Assembly (NCBI GenBank): GCA_029990175.1
Contig: JARKIP010000011.1
Coordinates: 20,186,001 to 20,250,000, forward strand
Origin: Petunia secreta
Taxonomy: Eukaryota; Streptophyta; Magnoliopsida; Solanales; Solanaceae
Direction of reading: 5' to 3'
Length of the DNA stretch: 64,000 nt
This document shows, piece after piece, positions 45,346-56,079 of this stretch (its first letter is position 1; each line of letters starts with the position of its first letter). The position numbers and the translations under genes are program-made. Under the pieces are notes generated by a model. The model was not told where the DNA came from, did no database searches, and was given only the letters and a program-made list of their open reading frames with translations.

Positions 45346-46499
45346 ATGAGTGGACCACCTACTATCATTGAAGGCCTCCCTCAGTTTACTGGGCAATACT
45401 ATGCATGGTGGAAGAACAGGATGGAAAATTTCATATGTGCTGAAGACTATCAACTCTGGCTGATAGTATCTGAAGGAAACCTGATCCCCACTAAAATAGT
45501 TGCTGAAGGAGCCACTGCCAAGCAAGAACCTAAACTGAAAGAGGAGTTCAATGAGACAGATTATAAGATGATTGAAAAGAATCACAAAGCCAAACGTCTG
45601 GTCATCTGCGGTCTTGGTCCTGAGGAGTTCAATAGAGTAACATCTTATAAGACGGCTAAGGAAATCTGGGATGCTCTGCAGGTTGCGCTTGAAGGAACCA
45701 CAAAAGTAAAGGACTCAAAGAGAAGAATGCTGAAGAGACAATTCGAACTGTTCTCTCTGGGTGAGAAGGAATCAATTCAGGATATGATGACCAGGTTGAC
45801 CATCATTACTAATGAGATGAGATCCCTGGATATGGAATTGCCTGAAATAGAGATGGTTGATAAAATTCTGAATGTGCTTCCTGAAGCATGGGAACCTAAG
45901 ATGACCCCATCATTGAGTCCAAACCTCTCAGATCCATCAAACTTGAAGAACTGGTTGGTAGCTTGAAAACTCATGAGATGATGAAGGACTCAAAAGCTAA
46001 ACCAGCTGTAAAGAAGGACAAGACCCTTGCGCTTGAAGCAACTGACGAAACCGATGAATATGTTGATATTCAATCAGTTGAAGCAGCAATGGTAAGTGCC
46101 CTAAGACAAAAGCTTAACTTGGGAAGGTTTAAAGGATTCAAAAGAAGTGGCAAGGAGAATTCTGGCAGGAATAACATAGTTGACAGTCCTGATTATTCAG
46201 GATGCTTTAAGTGCTTCAAGAAGGATCACGCTGTCATGGATTGTCTTATGTGGGAAATAGAATGGATGACAAATAGAGCATCTAAGGATAAGGAGAAAGA
46301 GACGTCAAAGGAAATTGACAAAGATAAGAAGAAGTCAAGACGGCCTCCAAACTTCAGAGCAGAAAGGAGAAAGAAGACGAAGCCTTCCATGCCACATGGG
46401 GACCAACTGATAGTGAATCCGATCATGAAAGGGAATCTGAAGATGATTCACCACTAGCACTAATGGGTATGACAGACATTAGTTCTGATGAAGAAGACC
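45346..46499 (+). pseudogene. gag of the copia element, N-terminal part, two frameshifts
   Basis: The start at 45346 reads MSGPPTIIEGLPQFTGQYY, the typical SIRE-type gag beginning. The capsid-like region (KRLVICGLGPEEFNRV, EIWDALQVALEGT, KRRMLKRQFELFSLGE) follows. A frameshift near 45960 moves it into the frame from 45963. There the zinc knuckle CFKCFKKDHAVMDC (about 46203-46244, C-x2-C-x4-H-x4-C) is intact, followed by a lysine/glutamate-rich stretch. A second shift near 46375 leads into the acidic segment ATWGPTDSESDHERESEDD. Gag would form the virus-like particle; this copy cannot make it in one piece. Confidence 0.85.
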
Positions 46500-46787
46500 C
46501 TCGAGAGTTTAGGGGAGGGAGAGATCCGTCAAGGCCGCCTGTGTTCAATGGGACTCACTACAAGAACTGGAAGAAACAGATGAAGACTTTCTTGCAAGCA
46601 ACTGACTATAGTCTGTGGCTGATCGTGAAGAGAGGACCTCATGTTCTTGTAAAGAGAGAAGCAAAAGGAGTCTTGGTGCCAAAGAAGGTGGAAGAACTAG
46701 ATCCTCAAGATCTAGACTGGTTACAGGCAAATTCCAAGGCTGAATGGTACCTGAGGAGAGGACTTACCTATGATGTGCTTGCAAAGA
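46500..46787 (+). pseudogene. Second gag N-terminus inside the copia element
   Basis: Directly after the acidic part of the first gag, the same frame reads GGRDPSRPPVFNGTHYKNW, then KKQMKTFLQATDYSLWLIV and EWYLRRGLTYDVLAKI. These are gag N-terminal landmarks (compare FTGQYYAWWKNRMENFICAEDYQLWLIV in two parts at 45390-45480), but the sequence is clearly different from the first copy. It ends at the inverted repeat arm at 46788. It could come from a related element by template switching. Confidence 0.7.
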
Positions 46788-47845
46788 TACATCCTACAGA
46801 CGAGAAACTCACTTCGTTACCTCTATCACATAGTTGGGAGATGCTCAGTAGATTGTGTCTGAGACCATAAACACAATAAACATTTTCAATTGCATGATCC
46901 AGAGTTCTCCCAATCTTTCCAATTCCCACGATTTGACCACTTTTTCCTCCTCCGAAGGCCACACTGCCTCCTTGAAATGCTGCGAGTGAAAGAAAGTTTC
47001 TTCTATCTCCTGTCATGTGCCTTGAACAACTACTATCAAGAATCCAGCTTGGGTTGTTCTCCCTCACTCCAGCCTGTAAAATAAATTAGAGGTTAGCCTT
47101 AGAAACCCAGACAAGCTTGGGTCCCTTCTTACGAGAGAATGGATAAATCAGATCCTGTCTAGCCCATTTAGGTAGAACACTTCTTTTATTCTTGGCTTTA
47201 GCCTTGCTGACATTCATGCACTTTTGTTTAACATGTCCATTCTCACCACAAAAGGTACACAACATGTTGCAATGCAACCCCATATACTTGCTCTTAGGGT
47301 TATATGGAGGCAATGGTTTCTTGAATCCTAACCCTTGTTTTCCTTTGTTTTGATTTTCAAGAACCCAGTTCATTGCCTCCGATGATTTATTCCATTTAGT
47401 CATTCTAGTGAGCTCAAAGTTTGATTTTTCGACCTTTTGACTTAAAATCCTATTCTTTTCAGTTTCCTGATACATAATCTCATTGGCTCTTTTCAGTTCA
47501 TTTTCTAGAAAGGTTTGAACTTCACTTATTACTTGCTTACCATTTACACTCTCTTAACTGATTGCATTCCAATTCTAGTTCAGTGATCTTAGAGTTTGAC
47601 ACAAGAGTCTGCCCTTTTAAGATGGCATTGACTTCTTCGAGTTCAATGTTCTGTTCTAGGAGGCTCTTGTGCTTGGTTCTAAGGTCACTTAGCTCTTCAG
47701 TTAATTTATCCTTTTCAAGTTTTTCCTTTTCGTAACCCTCAATCAAAGTGGCAGTGATTAGAATCAGGTTTTCAGAAGAGTATGTATGTAAATTTTCCTT
47801 AAGATCAGATAGACATACCTCTGATGAATGAGCATTTTCAGCTCC
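46788..47845 (-). repeat. Left arm of a 1.06-kb inverted duplication
   Basis: It is the reverse complement of 47927-48985 with about five to six differences by eye over 1058 bp. It carries, on the minus strand, copies of the gag coiled coil (47914-47537), the second gag zinc knuckle (CTFCGENGHVKQKC, near 47250) and the start of pol (SWILDSSCSRHMTG, near 47030). These are copies of the right arm and not separate genes. Confidence 0.95.
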
Positions 47846-47926
47846 ATCAGTTTCCATGAGAGCGGAGTCCTTCTTTTGGTTGTCATCTGTGTATGACTCC
47901 TTTAGTCTTTCCAAGATTTCCTAGAG
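47846..47926. other. Spacer between the inverted arms
   Basis: 81 bp with no matching copy. On the minus strand it continues the gag frame upstream (MERLKESYTDDNQKKDSAL), so it is gag sequence attached to the left arm. Confidence 0.8.
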
Positions 47927-48686
47927 GGAGCTGAAAATGCTCATTCAGCAGAGGTATGTCTATCTGATCTTAAGGAAAATTTACATACATACTCTTCTGA
48001 AAACCTGATTCTAATCACTGCCACTTTGATTGAGGGTTACGAAAAGGAAAAACTTGAAAAGGATAAATTAACTGAAGAGCTAAGTGACCTTAGAACCAAG
48101 CACAAGAGCCTCCTAGAACAGAACATTGAACTCGAAGAAGTCAATGCCATCTTAAAAGGGCAGACTCTTGTGTCAAACTCTAAGATCACTGAACTAGAAT
48201 TGGAATGCAATCAGTTAAGAGAGTGTAAATGGTAAGCAAGTAATAAGTGAAGTTCAAACCTTTCTAGAAAATGAACTGAAAAGAGCCAATGAGATTATGT
48301 ATCAGGAAACTGAAAAGAATAGGATTTTAAGTCAAAAGGTCGAAAAATCAAACTTTGAGCTCACTAGAATGACTAAATGGAATAAATCATCGGAGGCAAT
48401 GAACTGGGTTCTTGAAAATCAAAACAAAGGAAAACAAGGGTTAGGATTCAAGAAACCATTGCCTCCATATAACCCTAAGAGCAAGTATATGGGGTTGCAT
48501 TGCAACATGTTGTGTACCTTTTGTGGTGAGACTGGACATGTTAAACAAAAGTGCATGAATGTCAGCAAGGCTAAAGCAAAGAATAAAAGAAGTGTTCTAC
48601 CTAAATGGGCTAGACAGGATCTGATTTATCCATTCTCTCGTAAGAAGGGACCCAAGCTTGTCTGGGTTTCTAAGGCTAACCTCTAA
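47927..48686 (+). pseudogene. gag of the copia element, C-terminal part (right arm)
   Basis: From 47927 the plus strand reads AENAHSAEVCLSDLKENLHT, then a strong coiled coil (48026-48235: KEKLEKDKLTEELSDLRTKH). A stop or shift near 48235 follows. The frame 48297-48686 holds the second zinc knuckle CTFCGETGHVKQKC and ends ARQDLIYPFSRKKGPKLVWV, the usual junction to protease in SIRE-type polyproteins. Both arms of the inverted duplication encode this part; this one is in the working orientation. Confidence 0.8.
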
Positions 48687-48985
48687 TTTGTTTTACAGGC
48701 TGGAGTGAGGGAGAACAACCCAAGCTGGATTCTTGATAGTAAATGTTCAAGGCACATGACAGGAGATAGAAGAAACTTTCTTTCACTCGCAGCATTTCAA
48801 GGAGGCAGTGTGGCCTTCGGAGGAGGAAAAAGTGGTCAAATCGTGGGAATTGGAAAGATTGGGAGAACTCTGGATCATGCAATTGAAAATGTTTATTGTG
48901 TTTATGGTCTCAGACACAATCTACTGAGCATCTCCCAACTATGTGATAGAGGTAACGAAGTGAGTTTCTCGTCTGTAGGATGTAT
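47927..48985 (+). repeat. Right arm of the inverted duplication
   Basis: Pairs with 46788-47845. It ends at about 48985 within the pol reading frame (CTGTAGGATGTAT). Confidence 0.95.
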
Positions 48986-50278
48986 TGTGAAGAACCGACA
49001 GAGTGGAGAAATTTTTATGGAAGGAAAGAGGGTGAACAATGTATACAAAGCATCGCTGAAGTCACTACCTGAAAATAATCTAACATGCCTGAATGTGCCA
49101 GAAAGTGACTCTCAGCTGTGGCACAAAAGAATGGGTCATGCAAGTCTCTCACAACTGAACAAGCTTGTATCGAAGGAGCTGGTTCGTGGATTGCCAAGCA
49201 AGAGATTTGAAAACATAAAAATATGTGATGCGTGTGTAAGGAGGAAGCATGTGAAATCATCCTTTAAATCCAAAAAGGTGGCAAGTACATCAAAGCCACT
49301 GGAACTATTGCATATGGATCTGTGTGGACCTATGAGAGTCAGGAGTAGAGGAGGAAAGAGATTCGTGTTCATGATCGTTGATGACTACTCTAGGTACACA
49401 TGGACCTTGTTCTTGGCATCTAAAGATGAAGCTTTTGACAGATTTGAAGACTGGGCTGGTGTAGTGCAGAAAAGGTTAAGTCTAGAGCTCATTAGCATCA
49501 GATCTGATCATGGAACTGAGTTTGAAAACTCAAAATTTTCTGAGTACTGTGCAAAGAACAGCATAGATCATAACTTCTCTGCACCAAGAACTCCCCAACA
49601 AAATGGTGTGGTTGAAAGGAAGAACAGGTCCTGAAGAATATGGTAAGGACTATGCTACTGTCAAGTGGACTTGCAAGAAACTTTTGGGCTGAAGCAATAA
49701 ACACTGCATGCTACTTGCTGAACAGATGTTCCATCAGAGCAATTCTTGACAAGACCCCATATGAGCTACTCAGAGGAAGAAAACCAAATATTGCTCACCT
49801 GAGACCCTTTGGTTGTAAATGTTTTGTTCACAACAATGGCAAGGAACCCTTGGGGAAGTTCGATGCTAGGAGTGATGAAGTAATATTTCTTGGTTACTCC
49901 ACTCAAAGCTAAGCATATAAGGTGTTTAACAAAAGAACACAAACAATGGAAGAAAGTATGCATGTTGTATTTGATGAATCAGATAAGGCATTGGGGGAAA
50001 CCGAGGCAGATGATCAAGTGATTGGCCTAAGTAGGGAAGAAGGTGTTGATGAACTGGAAGACTCAGAAGACAAGGAGACATCAGGTGAAAATCCAAGCAC
50101 ACTAGAACAAGGAGTCAACTTGACAGGGGGAACTTCTAATGAAGCTGATGATCCAGCGAGTCAGGAAGAACCCCTCCAAGACAATGCTGCAGGTTCTTCC
50201 AGTCATATTCAACTCAGAGCATGGAAACATCAAAGCTCTCACCCTTTGGAGAATGTCCTTTCTGAACTGGATACATGA
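48687..50278 (+). pseudogene. Protease and integrase of the copia element
   Basis: The frame 48705-49634 begins with the retropepsin region WILDSKCSRHMTGDRRNF; the usual D-S-G is D-S-K. The gag-pre-integrase zinc region LWHKRMGHASLSQLNKL and CDACVRRKH follow. The integrase core has Asp in LELLHMDLCGPM, Asp in ISIRSDHGTEFENS and Glu in PQQNGVVERKN. A frameshift at about 49630 moves into 49640-49912 (FWAEAINTACYLLNRC, LRPFGCKCFVHNNGKEPLGKF). A stop at 49910 separates 49922-50278, the acidic integrase tail (MEESMHVVFDES). All catalytic residues of integrase are present, but the protein is split. Confidence 0.88.
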
Positions 50279-50281
50279 ATC

Positions 50282-51868
50282 ATGACCAGGTCAGCCTTGA
50301 AGAACTTCTGTGCTTTGTTTTCTTTCCTCTCATCTTTGGAACCAAAGAATGTAAAAGAATCCCTAGAAGACCCAGATTGGATTCTAGCCATGCAGGAGGA
50401 ACTTCATCAATTCGAAAGAAGCAAAGTGTGGCACCTAGTTCCTAAACCAAAGGACAGATCAATAATTGGAACAAAATGGGTATTCAGGAACAAACTGGAT
50501 GAGCATGGTATAGTGACAAGAAACAAGGCGAGGTTAGTAGTTCAAGGTTACAATCAGGAAGAAGGAATAGACTATGATGAAACCTTTGTACCAGTCGCAA
50601 GGATGGAGGCCATCAGAATGCTGATTGCTTTTGCTACATATATGGAGTTCACGCTATACCAAATGGATGTAAAGAGCGCCTTTCTAAATGGCTACATAAA
50701 TGAAGAAGTCTATGTGATACAGCCACCAGGTTTTGTGAACAATGAATTTCCTGATCATGTTTACAAACTGGACAAGGCTCTCTATGGATTGAAGCAAGCC
50801 CCTAGAGCCTGGTATGAAAGACTCTCAGGATTCCTGCTGAAGAATGGTTTTTCGAGAGGAAAGATTGACAGCACGCTATTCGTCAAGAAGAAAGGAAAAG
50901 ATCTATTGGTGGTTCAAGTGTATGTCGATGATATCATTTTTGGAGCCATTAATGAAGAGCAATGCAAAGGATTTGCTGATCTGATGGGAAGTGAATTCGA
51001 AATGAGCATGATAGGTGAACTAAATTTCTTCCTTGGGTTGCAGATAAAGCAAATGCTTGAAGGGACTATGATTCATCAGCAAAAATATGTCAAGGAACTA
51101 CTGAAGAAATTTGACATAGAAGGAGCAAAAGAAATGACTACTCCTATTGCACCTGGAACCAAGCTGGATATGGATGAACTAGGTCCCTCAACAAACGAGA
51201 CAAAATATAGAGGAATCATAGGTTCACTCCTCTATCTCACAGCCAGCCGACCTGACATAGTATACAGTGTGGGACTGTGTGCTAGATTTCAGTCCAAGCC
51301 TAAGGAGTCACATTTGACAGCTGTGAAGAGGATCCTGAGATACTTGAAAGGAACTCACGACCTTTGTCTTTGGTACCCAAGGGGAGGTACTTTTGAACTA
51401 ATTGGTTTTGCTGATGCAGATTATGCAGGTCATTTGGTGGATAGGAAAAGCACTTCAGGAATGGCACACTTTCTTGGTCCTTGTTTGGTCTCTTGGGCTA
51501 CAAAGAAGCAAAACTCAGTTGCGCTATCTACTGCTGAAGTTGAGTATGTAGCAGCTGCATCATGTTGCTCACAACTACTATGGATCAAACAACAATTGGA
51601 GGACTTTTGTATCAAATGTGGAGCAGTGCCAATTTTCTGTGATAACACTAGTGCAGTGAATATTGCCAAGAACCCAGTTCAACACAAAAGAACCAAGCAC
51701 ATTGATATTGGACAACATTTCCTTAGAGATAACGTGGAAAAGGGTCTGATTACTATGAATTCGTGCAGGATTGAAGATCAAATTGCTGATATATTTACCA
51801 AAGCATTGAACAAGGTACAGTTTGAGAGGAACAAGTTGGAATTAGGGATGACCAAAATACACGGATGA
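50282..51868 (+). CDS. Reverse transcriptase-RNase H of the copia element, open frame
   Basis: A frame of 528 codons with no stop. RT landmarks: DPDWILAMQEELHQFERSKV, GTKWVFRNKLDE, KARLVVQGYNQEEGIDYDET, MDVKSAFLNGYINEEVYV, ALYGLKQAPRAWYERL and the catalytic YVDD (in VQVYVDDIIFGA, about residue 218). RNase H follows with GFADADYAG, DRKSTSG, STAEVEY and CDNTSAVNIAKNP, and the frame ends ADIFTKALNKVQFERNKLEL. The ATG at 50282 is not a natural start: this is the rest of the gag-pol polyprotein after the shift at 50278. It copies element RNA into DNA in virus-like particles. The domain looks intact but is cut off from gag and integrase. Confidence 0.93.
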   Translation: MTRSALKNFCALFSFLSSLEPKNVKESLEDPDWILAMQEELHQFERSKVWHLVPKPKDRSIIGTKWVFRNKLDEHGIVTRNKARLVVQGYNQEEGIDYDETFVPVARMEAIRMLIAFATYMEFTLYQMDVKSAFLNGYINEEVYVIQPPGFVNNEFPDHVYKLDKALYGLKQAPRAWYERLSGFLLKNGFSRGKIDSTLFVKKKGKDLLVVQVYVDDIIFGAINEEQCKGFADLMGSEFEMSMIGELNFFLGLQIKQMLEGTMIHQQKYVKELLKKFDIEGAKEMTTPIAPGTKLDMDELGPSTNETKYRGIIGSLLYLTASRPDIVYSVGLCARFQSKPKESHLTAVKRILRYLKGTHDLCLWYPRGGTFELIGFADADYAGHLVDRKSTSGMAHFLGPCLVSWATKKQNSVALSTAEVEYVAAASCCSQLLWIKQQLEDFCIKCGAVPIFCDNTSAVNIAKNPVQHKRTKHIDIGQHFLRDNVEKGLITMNSCRIEDQIADIFTKALNKVQFERNKLELGMTKIHG

Positions 51869-52510
51869 CCCAGCAGGTGATCCCTCTATGATTGGTTAGT
51901 TAAGTATTCAATTATCTATGTTTAAAATTCTGTTATTACTGTTCAGTCTAACCTTGTACTTTATTAAGTATACTTGTTCAGACCTTGAGCACCAGGTGAG
52001 GATAATGTGATCCCATGAAGAACCTACTATGTACAGAGAAGGAACCGACTGAAGCATAAGGAATCATGTCCAGGTACAGTCACACTACCCTGCATGATAA
52101 AAGTCATAACTGAAATTAAATTGTAAATCATACGTGTGTCAAGGGAGATCCTCCATGTTCCTATAACTGTCCTAAATTATAGGAACACATTCCTTTTTGG
52201 CATAGAATTCTATTTGACTTGTTTGGACCCCACTACTTGAAAAGGCTATATCAAATGAGTCCATAACCGTCAAATCCATAACTCTTCCTGGTTTTCAAAA
52301 ATTTCAAAAAGCTGCTTCTCTACTTTATCTCATTATTTCTTTGTCTTTCCTAGAAGCTGTCTAATCACTAAAACCCTTTTCCCTTCGTCAATACACACAT
52401 AACTCACTCACCCAACTACTTCTCCTCTTCCAAATCAAAATTCTCTCCCAGAACCTAAAACTGAAAAAAATTCTTGAAATCTCAGTCTAAAACCCATTAA
52501 AACCTTCATC
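51869..52510 (+). other. Spacer between pol and the third ORF of the copia element
   Basis: Non-coding, 640 bp. The part just before 52511 is CT-rich and A-rich like a leader (CTCTTCCAAATCAAAATTC), which would suit a separate or spliced RNA for the third ORF. No splice site can be fixed by eye. Confidence 0.5.
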
Positions 52511-54699
52511 ATGTCTCAAGTACAATCTTCATCCGTTTTACCCACAAAGACTGCCAAGAAATCATCCGCAAAACCACCCCATCAACTCTCGCACAAAGAA
52601 TTGCTAAGGCCAGAACAAAATTTCTCCAAAAGGGCGACAAGAAATTGGTCAAGAGGATGATGTCAAGAGCCTTGCCTACTACGCCCATTGCACCAAGTTC
52701 ATCGGAATCACCTTCTGAGGTAATCCCTGATCCTATTACATCTACTCCTGTTGGTTTAGAAGAAATAAAAAGCCCTGGTACGACGGATACTGAAACTCTA
52801 GTAACAGGACTAGATAAAATTATAGGAGTAGTAGAGTCTGATGACAAAACAGATAGGGGGAACCAGTCGAAACAGAGAAAAAGTGTGGACAGGAAGAACT
52901 TAGGGAAAACGTGCATGTGCCTTTAGTAGAAAAGACTGATGTGGGGTTGGATGTAGCAGAGAGAGTGATGGAACAATTAAGGGAACAAGATCTTTTTGAG
53001 TCCCTAAATGAAAGGATAAATGAACCAAGCATAAATGTTGTGGGTATGGAGAAAAATGAAGGAGCATCTGCTCTTGCTAAAGCCTCACAGGATTTGGGAC
53101 AAAAATCGGCCTATTGTCCAGATCCTAATGAGGCTGATGATGCAGAACTAGATTGGACAGACTCAGAAGAAGAGAAAAACGAAGAGGTTCTGACAGAAAA
53201 GACTGAAAGTGAAGGTATGCCCAAGAAATCAGAAGAATCAAAGAGAAAAAGGAAATTTGGAGAGGAGGATGACAAACTGGTGGTTGAGGAAGAAGAAGAA
53301 GAAGAAGAAGAAGAGGTAGTATTTGTTAAGGAAAACAGAGTAGAGCCAGAAAAGAGGAGAAGACTGGTGAAAGGGGGAAAGTTAGTGACAAAGAATAAGT
53401 TGGTTGATGAATTGAGTGAAGATAGTGGAGATAAGCCTGTTGCTGAACCTACTGTCAGGAGAGTTAGCACTGGGTCTGCTTTGAAGTAGCACCTGGAGAA
53501 GGTAGGAAAGCTGGAGAGAACAATTTCACATGTGAGAGATAGAGAGGAAAAGAAAAAGGTGGAAGAAAAGAGAACTGAGGAGATACAAGAAGAGAGTGAT
53601 GAGGCTGGTAGTTATGCTGAGCCAAGTGATTCTGAAACAAATAGTGAAACTGAGAACAGGAAGAGAAAGAGAGGCAGTGAGAAGAGGTAGACAGGGTGGC
53701 TTTCTTTACAAAGCATCAGGTGTTGGCTGGCAGCATCCTGCATGATGAGAAGGAATTTCACATGAAACCATTGTTAAGGATGATTGGTAACCAAGGATGG
53801 CTTGGTTTGTTTGCCAACAAAGAGAGGAGGTTGTTTGTTGATGAGATCAGGGAGTTCTATACCAACTGCAGAGTTAATGCCAGGAGAGTGTTCACCACTG
53901 TGAAGGGAGTTGAGATAGAGTTTGGGAGGCCTGAGCTTGGAGTGATTCTTGACATACCTGCTGAAGGTTACTGCAGGTATATAAAACTGAAGTGGCCCAA
54001 GAGGACTGATGGTGTGACTCCACTGGATGTTGTCAAGAAATTCTCAGGAAAACCCAAGCTAAAGAAGGAGAGGAAGGTAGATAAGAAGAAGATGGAACCA
54101 GCATACCAGTTGCTGTTTGAGTTTGTGCACAGGTTCCTTCTGCCTAGAGGAGAGAGGAACAGTGAAGCTAGTGCTTTAGACCTGACATATATGGACTTGC
54201 TGGACAGGGGGTAAAAATCAATTTACCTGGGCTAAACATTAGACATATCAAAAGGATTGCAGATACAGATCAGAAGCCACATTCTCTTGTGCATTCCTAT
54301 ATCCTCCAGCAAGTACTTGAACATTTTGGGGTTCCCCTGGAAGTTGGGAAGAAGCCAACCATTCATCAGATGTTTGGGTACAATGTGCTTAGAAATTGTG
54401 ACTTCTTCAAAGAGAGAAGAGCTTCTAAGAAACTCATGCAGGTCAAGCAAGAGCTAGCTGAGGAGAGTGAGGACTATGGACCTGACGAGGCCATTGATGC
54501 TGTGAAGGAGCTGGAGACTCATGTCCTTGAGGTGAATACAGAAAATGCAGAGCTCCACAGACAGCTGAAGTTGAAGGATCAAGAAATTGATCGTTTAAAA
54601 ATAGACTGCCACAAGTATGAGGCCGAGCTAGTGATGGAAAGGGCCAAGAATACGAAGCAACTTGTGGCACTTGTCAAACACTTCAACCTTCAGCCTTGA
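52511..54699 (+). pseudogene. Third ORF of the SIRE-like copia element, frameshifted
   Basis: The ATG at 52511 starts MSQVQSSSVLPTKTAKK. The frame shifts near 52580 (then KGDKKLVKRMMSRALPTTP) and near 52915. A stop lies at 53487 and another shift near 53690. The middle is acidic with a Glu run (53288-53313). From 53697 the conserved domain appears: KHQVLAGSILHDEKEF, LFANKERRLFVDEIREFY, VKGVEIEFGRPELGVILDIP. A shift at 54211 leads to GLNIRHIKRIADTDQKPHS and a C-terminal coiled coil (ETHVLEVNTENAELHRQLKL) ending at 54699. I recognise this as the putative plant transposon protein domain found in extra ORFs of plant retroelements. It occupies the place called env-like in SIRE elements, but I see no signal peptide or membrane segment. 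Function unknown. Confidence 0.75.
53286..53316. repeat. (GAA)n tract coding for a glutamate run
   Basis: About nine GAA/GAG codons in the third ORF of the copia element. Confidence 0.95.
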
Positions 54700-55156
54700 G
54701 TCCTCCTGTCCTATCCTCTTATCCCTCTTTCTGCATGTTGTCAATCCCTTCCAATTCTCCCCTGCACATGTGTTGGTTGTTTCAAATAATTTATTTCTCA
54801 GTTGTGTACTAATTGATAGGGTTGTGTTGATATCACACCCTGGATAATGGTTTTAATTCTTCTTATGTTTATGACTGTTTCCTTTTAAGTATTTGGTTCT
54901 TGATAGCGCCCTTATTTCTGCTTCTGTATGTTCTTGTTACTGACTTGTTGCCTTGTGCTTTAGACTGGATACTACTGACAGGTTCATGCAGGTATTTGAA
55001 TCTTTTCGATGATGCCAAACGGGGGAAGAAGGAAATATTGGGGGTGTTTGTGACCTAATTCATCAGTTTAATTTTTCTTGAACTTGTTATTTTTGTTTCT
55101 GTGCTTTTGGGATTTTGTCTACTCAGGTTCTTGGGCAACATTTGTTTGTCATCATC
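54700..55156 (+). other. 3' untranslated region of the copia element
   Basis: T-rich non-coding sequence between the third ORF and the polypurine tract. It has no reading frame of note. Confidence 0.6.
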
Positions 55157-55170
55157 AAAAAGGGGAAATT
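55157..55170 (+). other. Polypurine tract of the copia element
   Basis: AAAAAGGGGAAATT directly before the 3' LTR. Confidence 0.92.
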
Positions 55171-56074
55171 TGTTGAATGCTGGTTTTGAAGAATGACAAA
55201 CGTAAAGGACTCAGAGGTCTTCACGAAGAACCTAGTCCTTGTAATGAAGGGCATGACTGATCGAAAAGAGTTGCGGGTTGCAAATCCTTGCGGAACTAGG
55301 AATAGTGGCGCGTGAATGAATATGCATCCTAGTCAGACTAAAAGAGGCGGTGCCTAGGCTGTGTCTTTGAAGTGTGAAAAGGAGTTGGACTTCAATAAGG
55401 AAAAGAGTTACTGGGAATCCTGTCTTACCATAATTACAAGGATTCCTTGTAGGACTCAACTAGGGGTTACGAGGCCCGTATAAATACAAGTAGTTGATAC
55501 AGCCGTAATTTAGTTATTCACACACAGAGAGTTGAGAGTATACAAAGGCGATCTAGCATCTTTTTACGTGAGTAAACTGAAGAAGACAACTAGTGTGCTT
55601 GAGTTGTTTGAGTCTAGATATTCTGTCTAGGTTCATTGAGCTGTAAGTTGTCTGAGTTTGAGCTTTTATTGTGTTTGCCTATTGGCTTATTATAGAAGCA
55701 TATGTATTAGGTGAACTTGTGCAGAATTACTTGAAAAACTAGAGTTTAGCTTTGAGTAGTGATTAGGATCTAGAGTGTAGCCCCTTGGTTACAGAGTTTG
55801 TAATCAGAAACTTGCTCACTGTGTTAGTGGATTCATTTCTCAAATTCCAGAGTGTGGGTCGTGGTTTTTCTCCCTTGAGCAAGGAGTTTTCCACGTAAAA
55901 TCCTGGTGTTTTTATGTGTGTGTTTGTGGTGTGTTGCAGTGGTTGAAGCCGGAGAATTGAGAAGGCGAGAACTAGGTTCTACATTCAGGAGAACCAGGTT
56001 CTTGAAACAAAAAATCGGTAGATACTATTCAACCCCCCCTTCTAGTGTCTTTAGGAGGTTCATAGATTATAACA
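55171..56074 (+). repeat. 3' LTR of the copia element
   Basis: TGTTGAATGCTGG to TAGATTATAACA, 904 bp. It is colinear with the 5' LTR, with about forty substitutions and a few one- to two-base indels by eye. Confidence 0.95.
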
Positions 56075-56079
56075 ATTCT
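56075..56079. repeat. Target-site duplication ATTCT, right copy
   Basis: ATTCT directly after the 3' LTR. Confidence 0.95.

Larger units (their letters stand above)
44385..56074 (+). mobile_element. SIRE/Maximus-like Ty1/copia retrotransposon
   Basis: A complete element of 11.7 kb with 903- and 904-bp LTRs, initiator-Met primer site, gag, protease-integrase, RT-RNase H, a long third ORF and a polypurine tract. ATTCT duplications bound it. The order integrase before RT defines Ty1/copia. The large gag and the extra ORF between RNase H and the 3' LTR point to the SIRE/Maximus lineage. The LTRs differ at about forty positions by eye, so the insertion is not recent. It interrupts the integrase frame of element Y. 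Confidence 0.93.

Noticed and set aside
46890..47084. Plus-strand frame in the left inverted arm
   Set aside because: Antisense shadow of the duplicated protease start on the minus strand.
53111..53470. 119-codon minus-strand Ser/Thr-rich frame
   Set aside because: Antisense shadow of the Glu/Lys-rich third ORF of the copia element.
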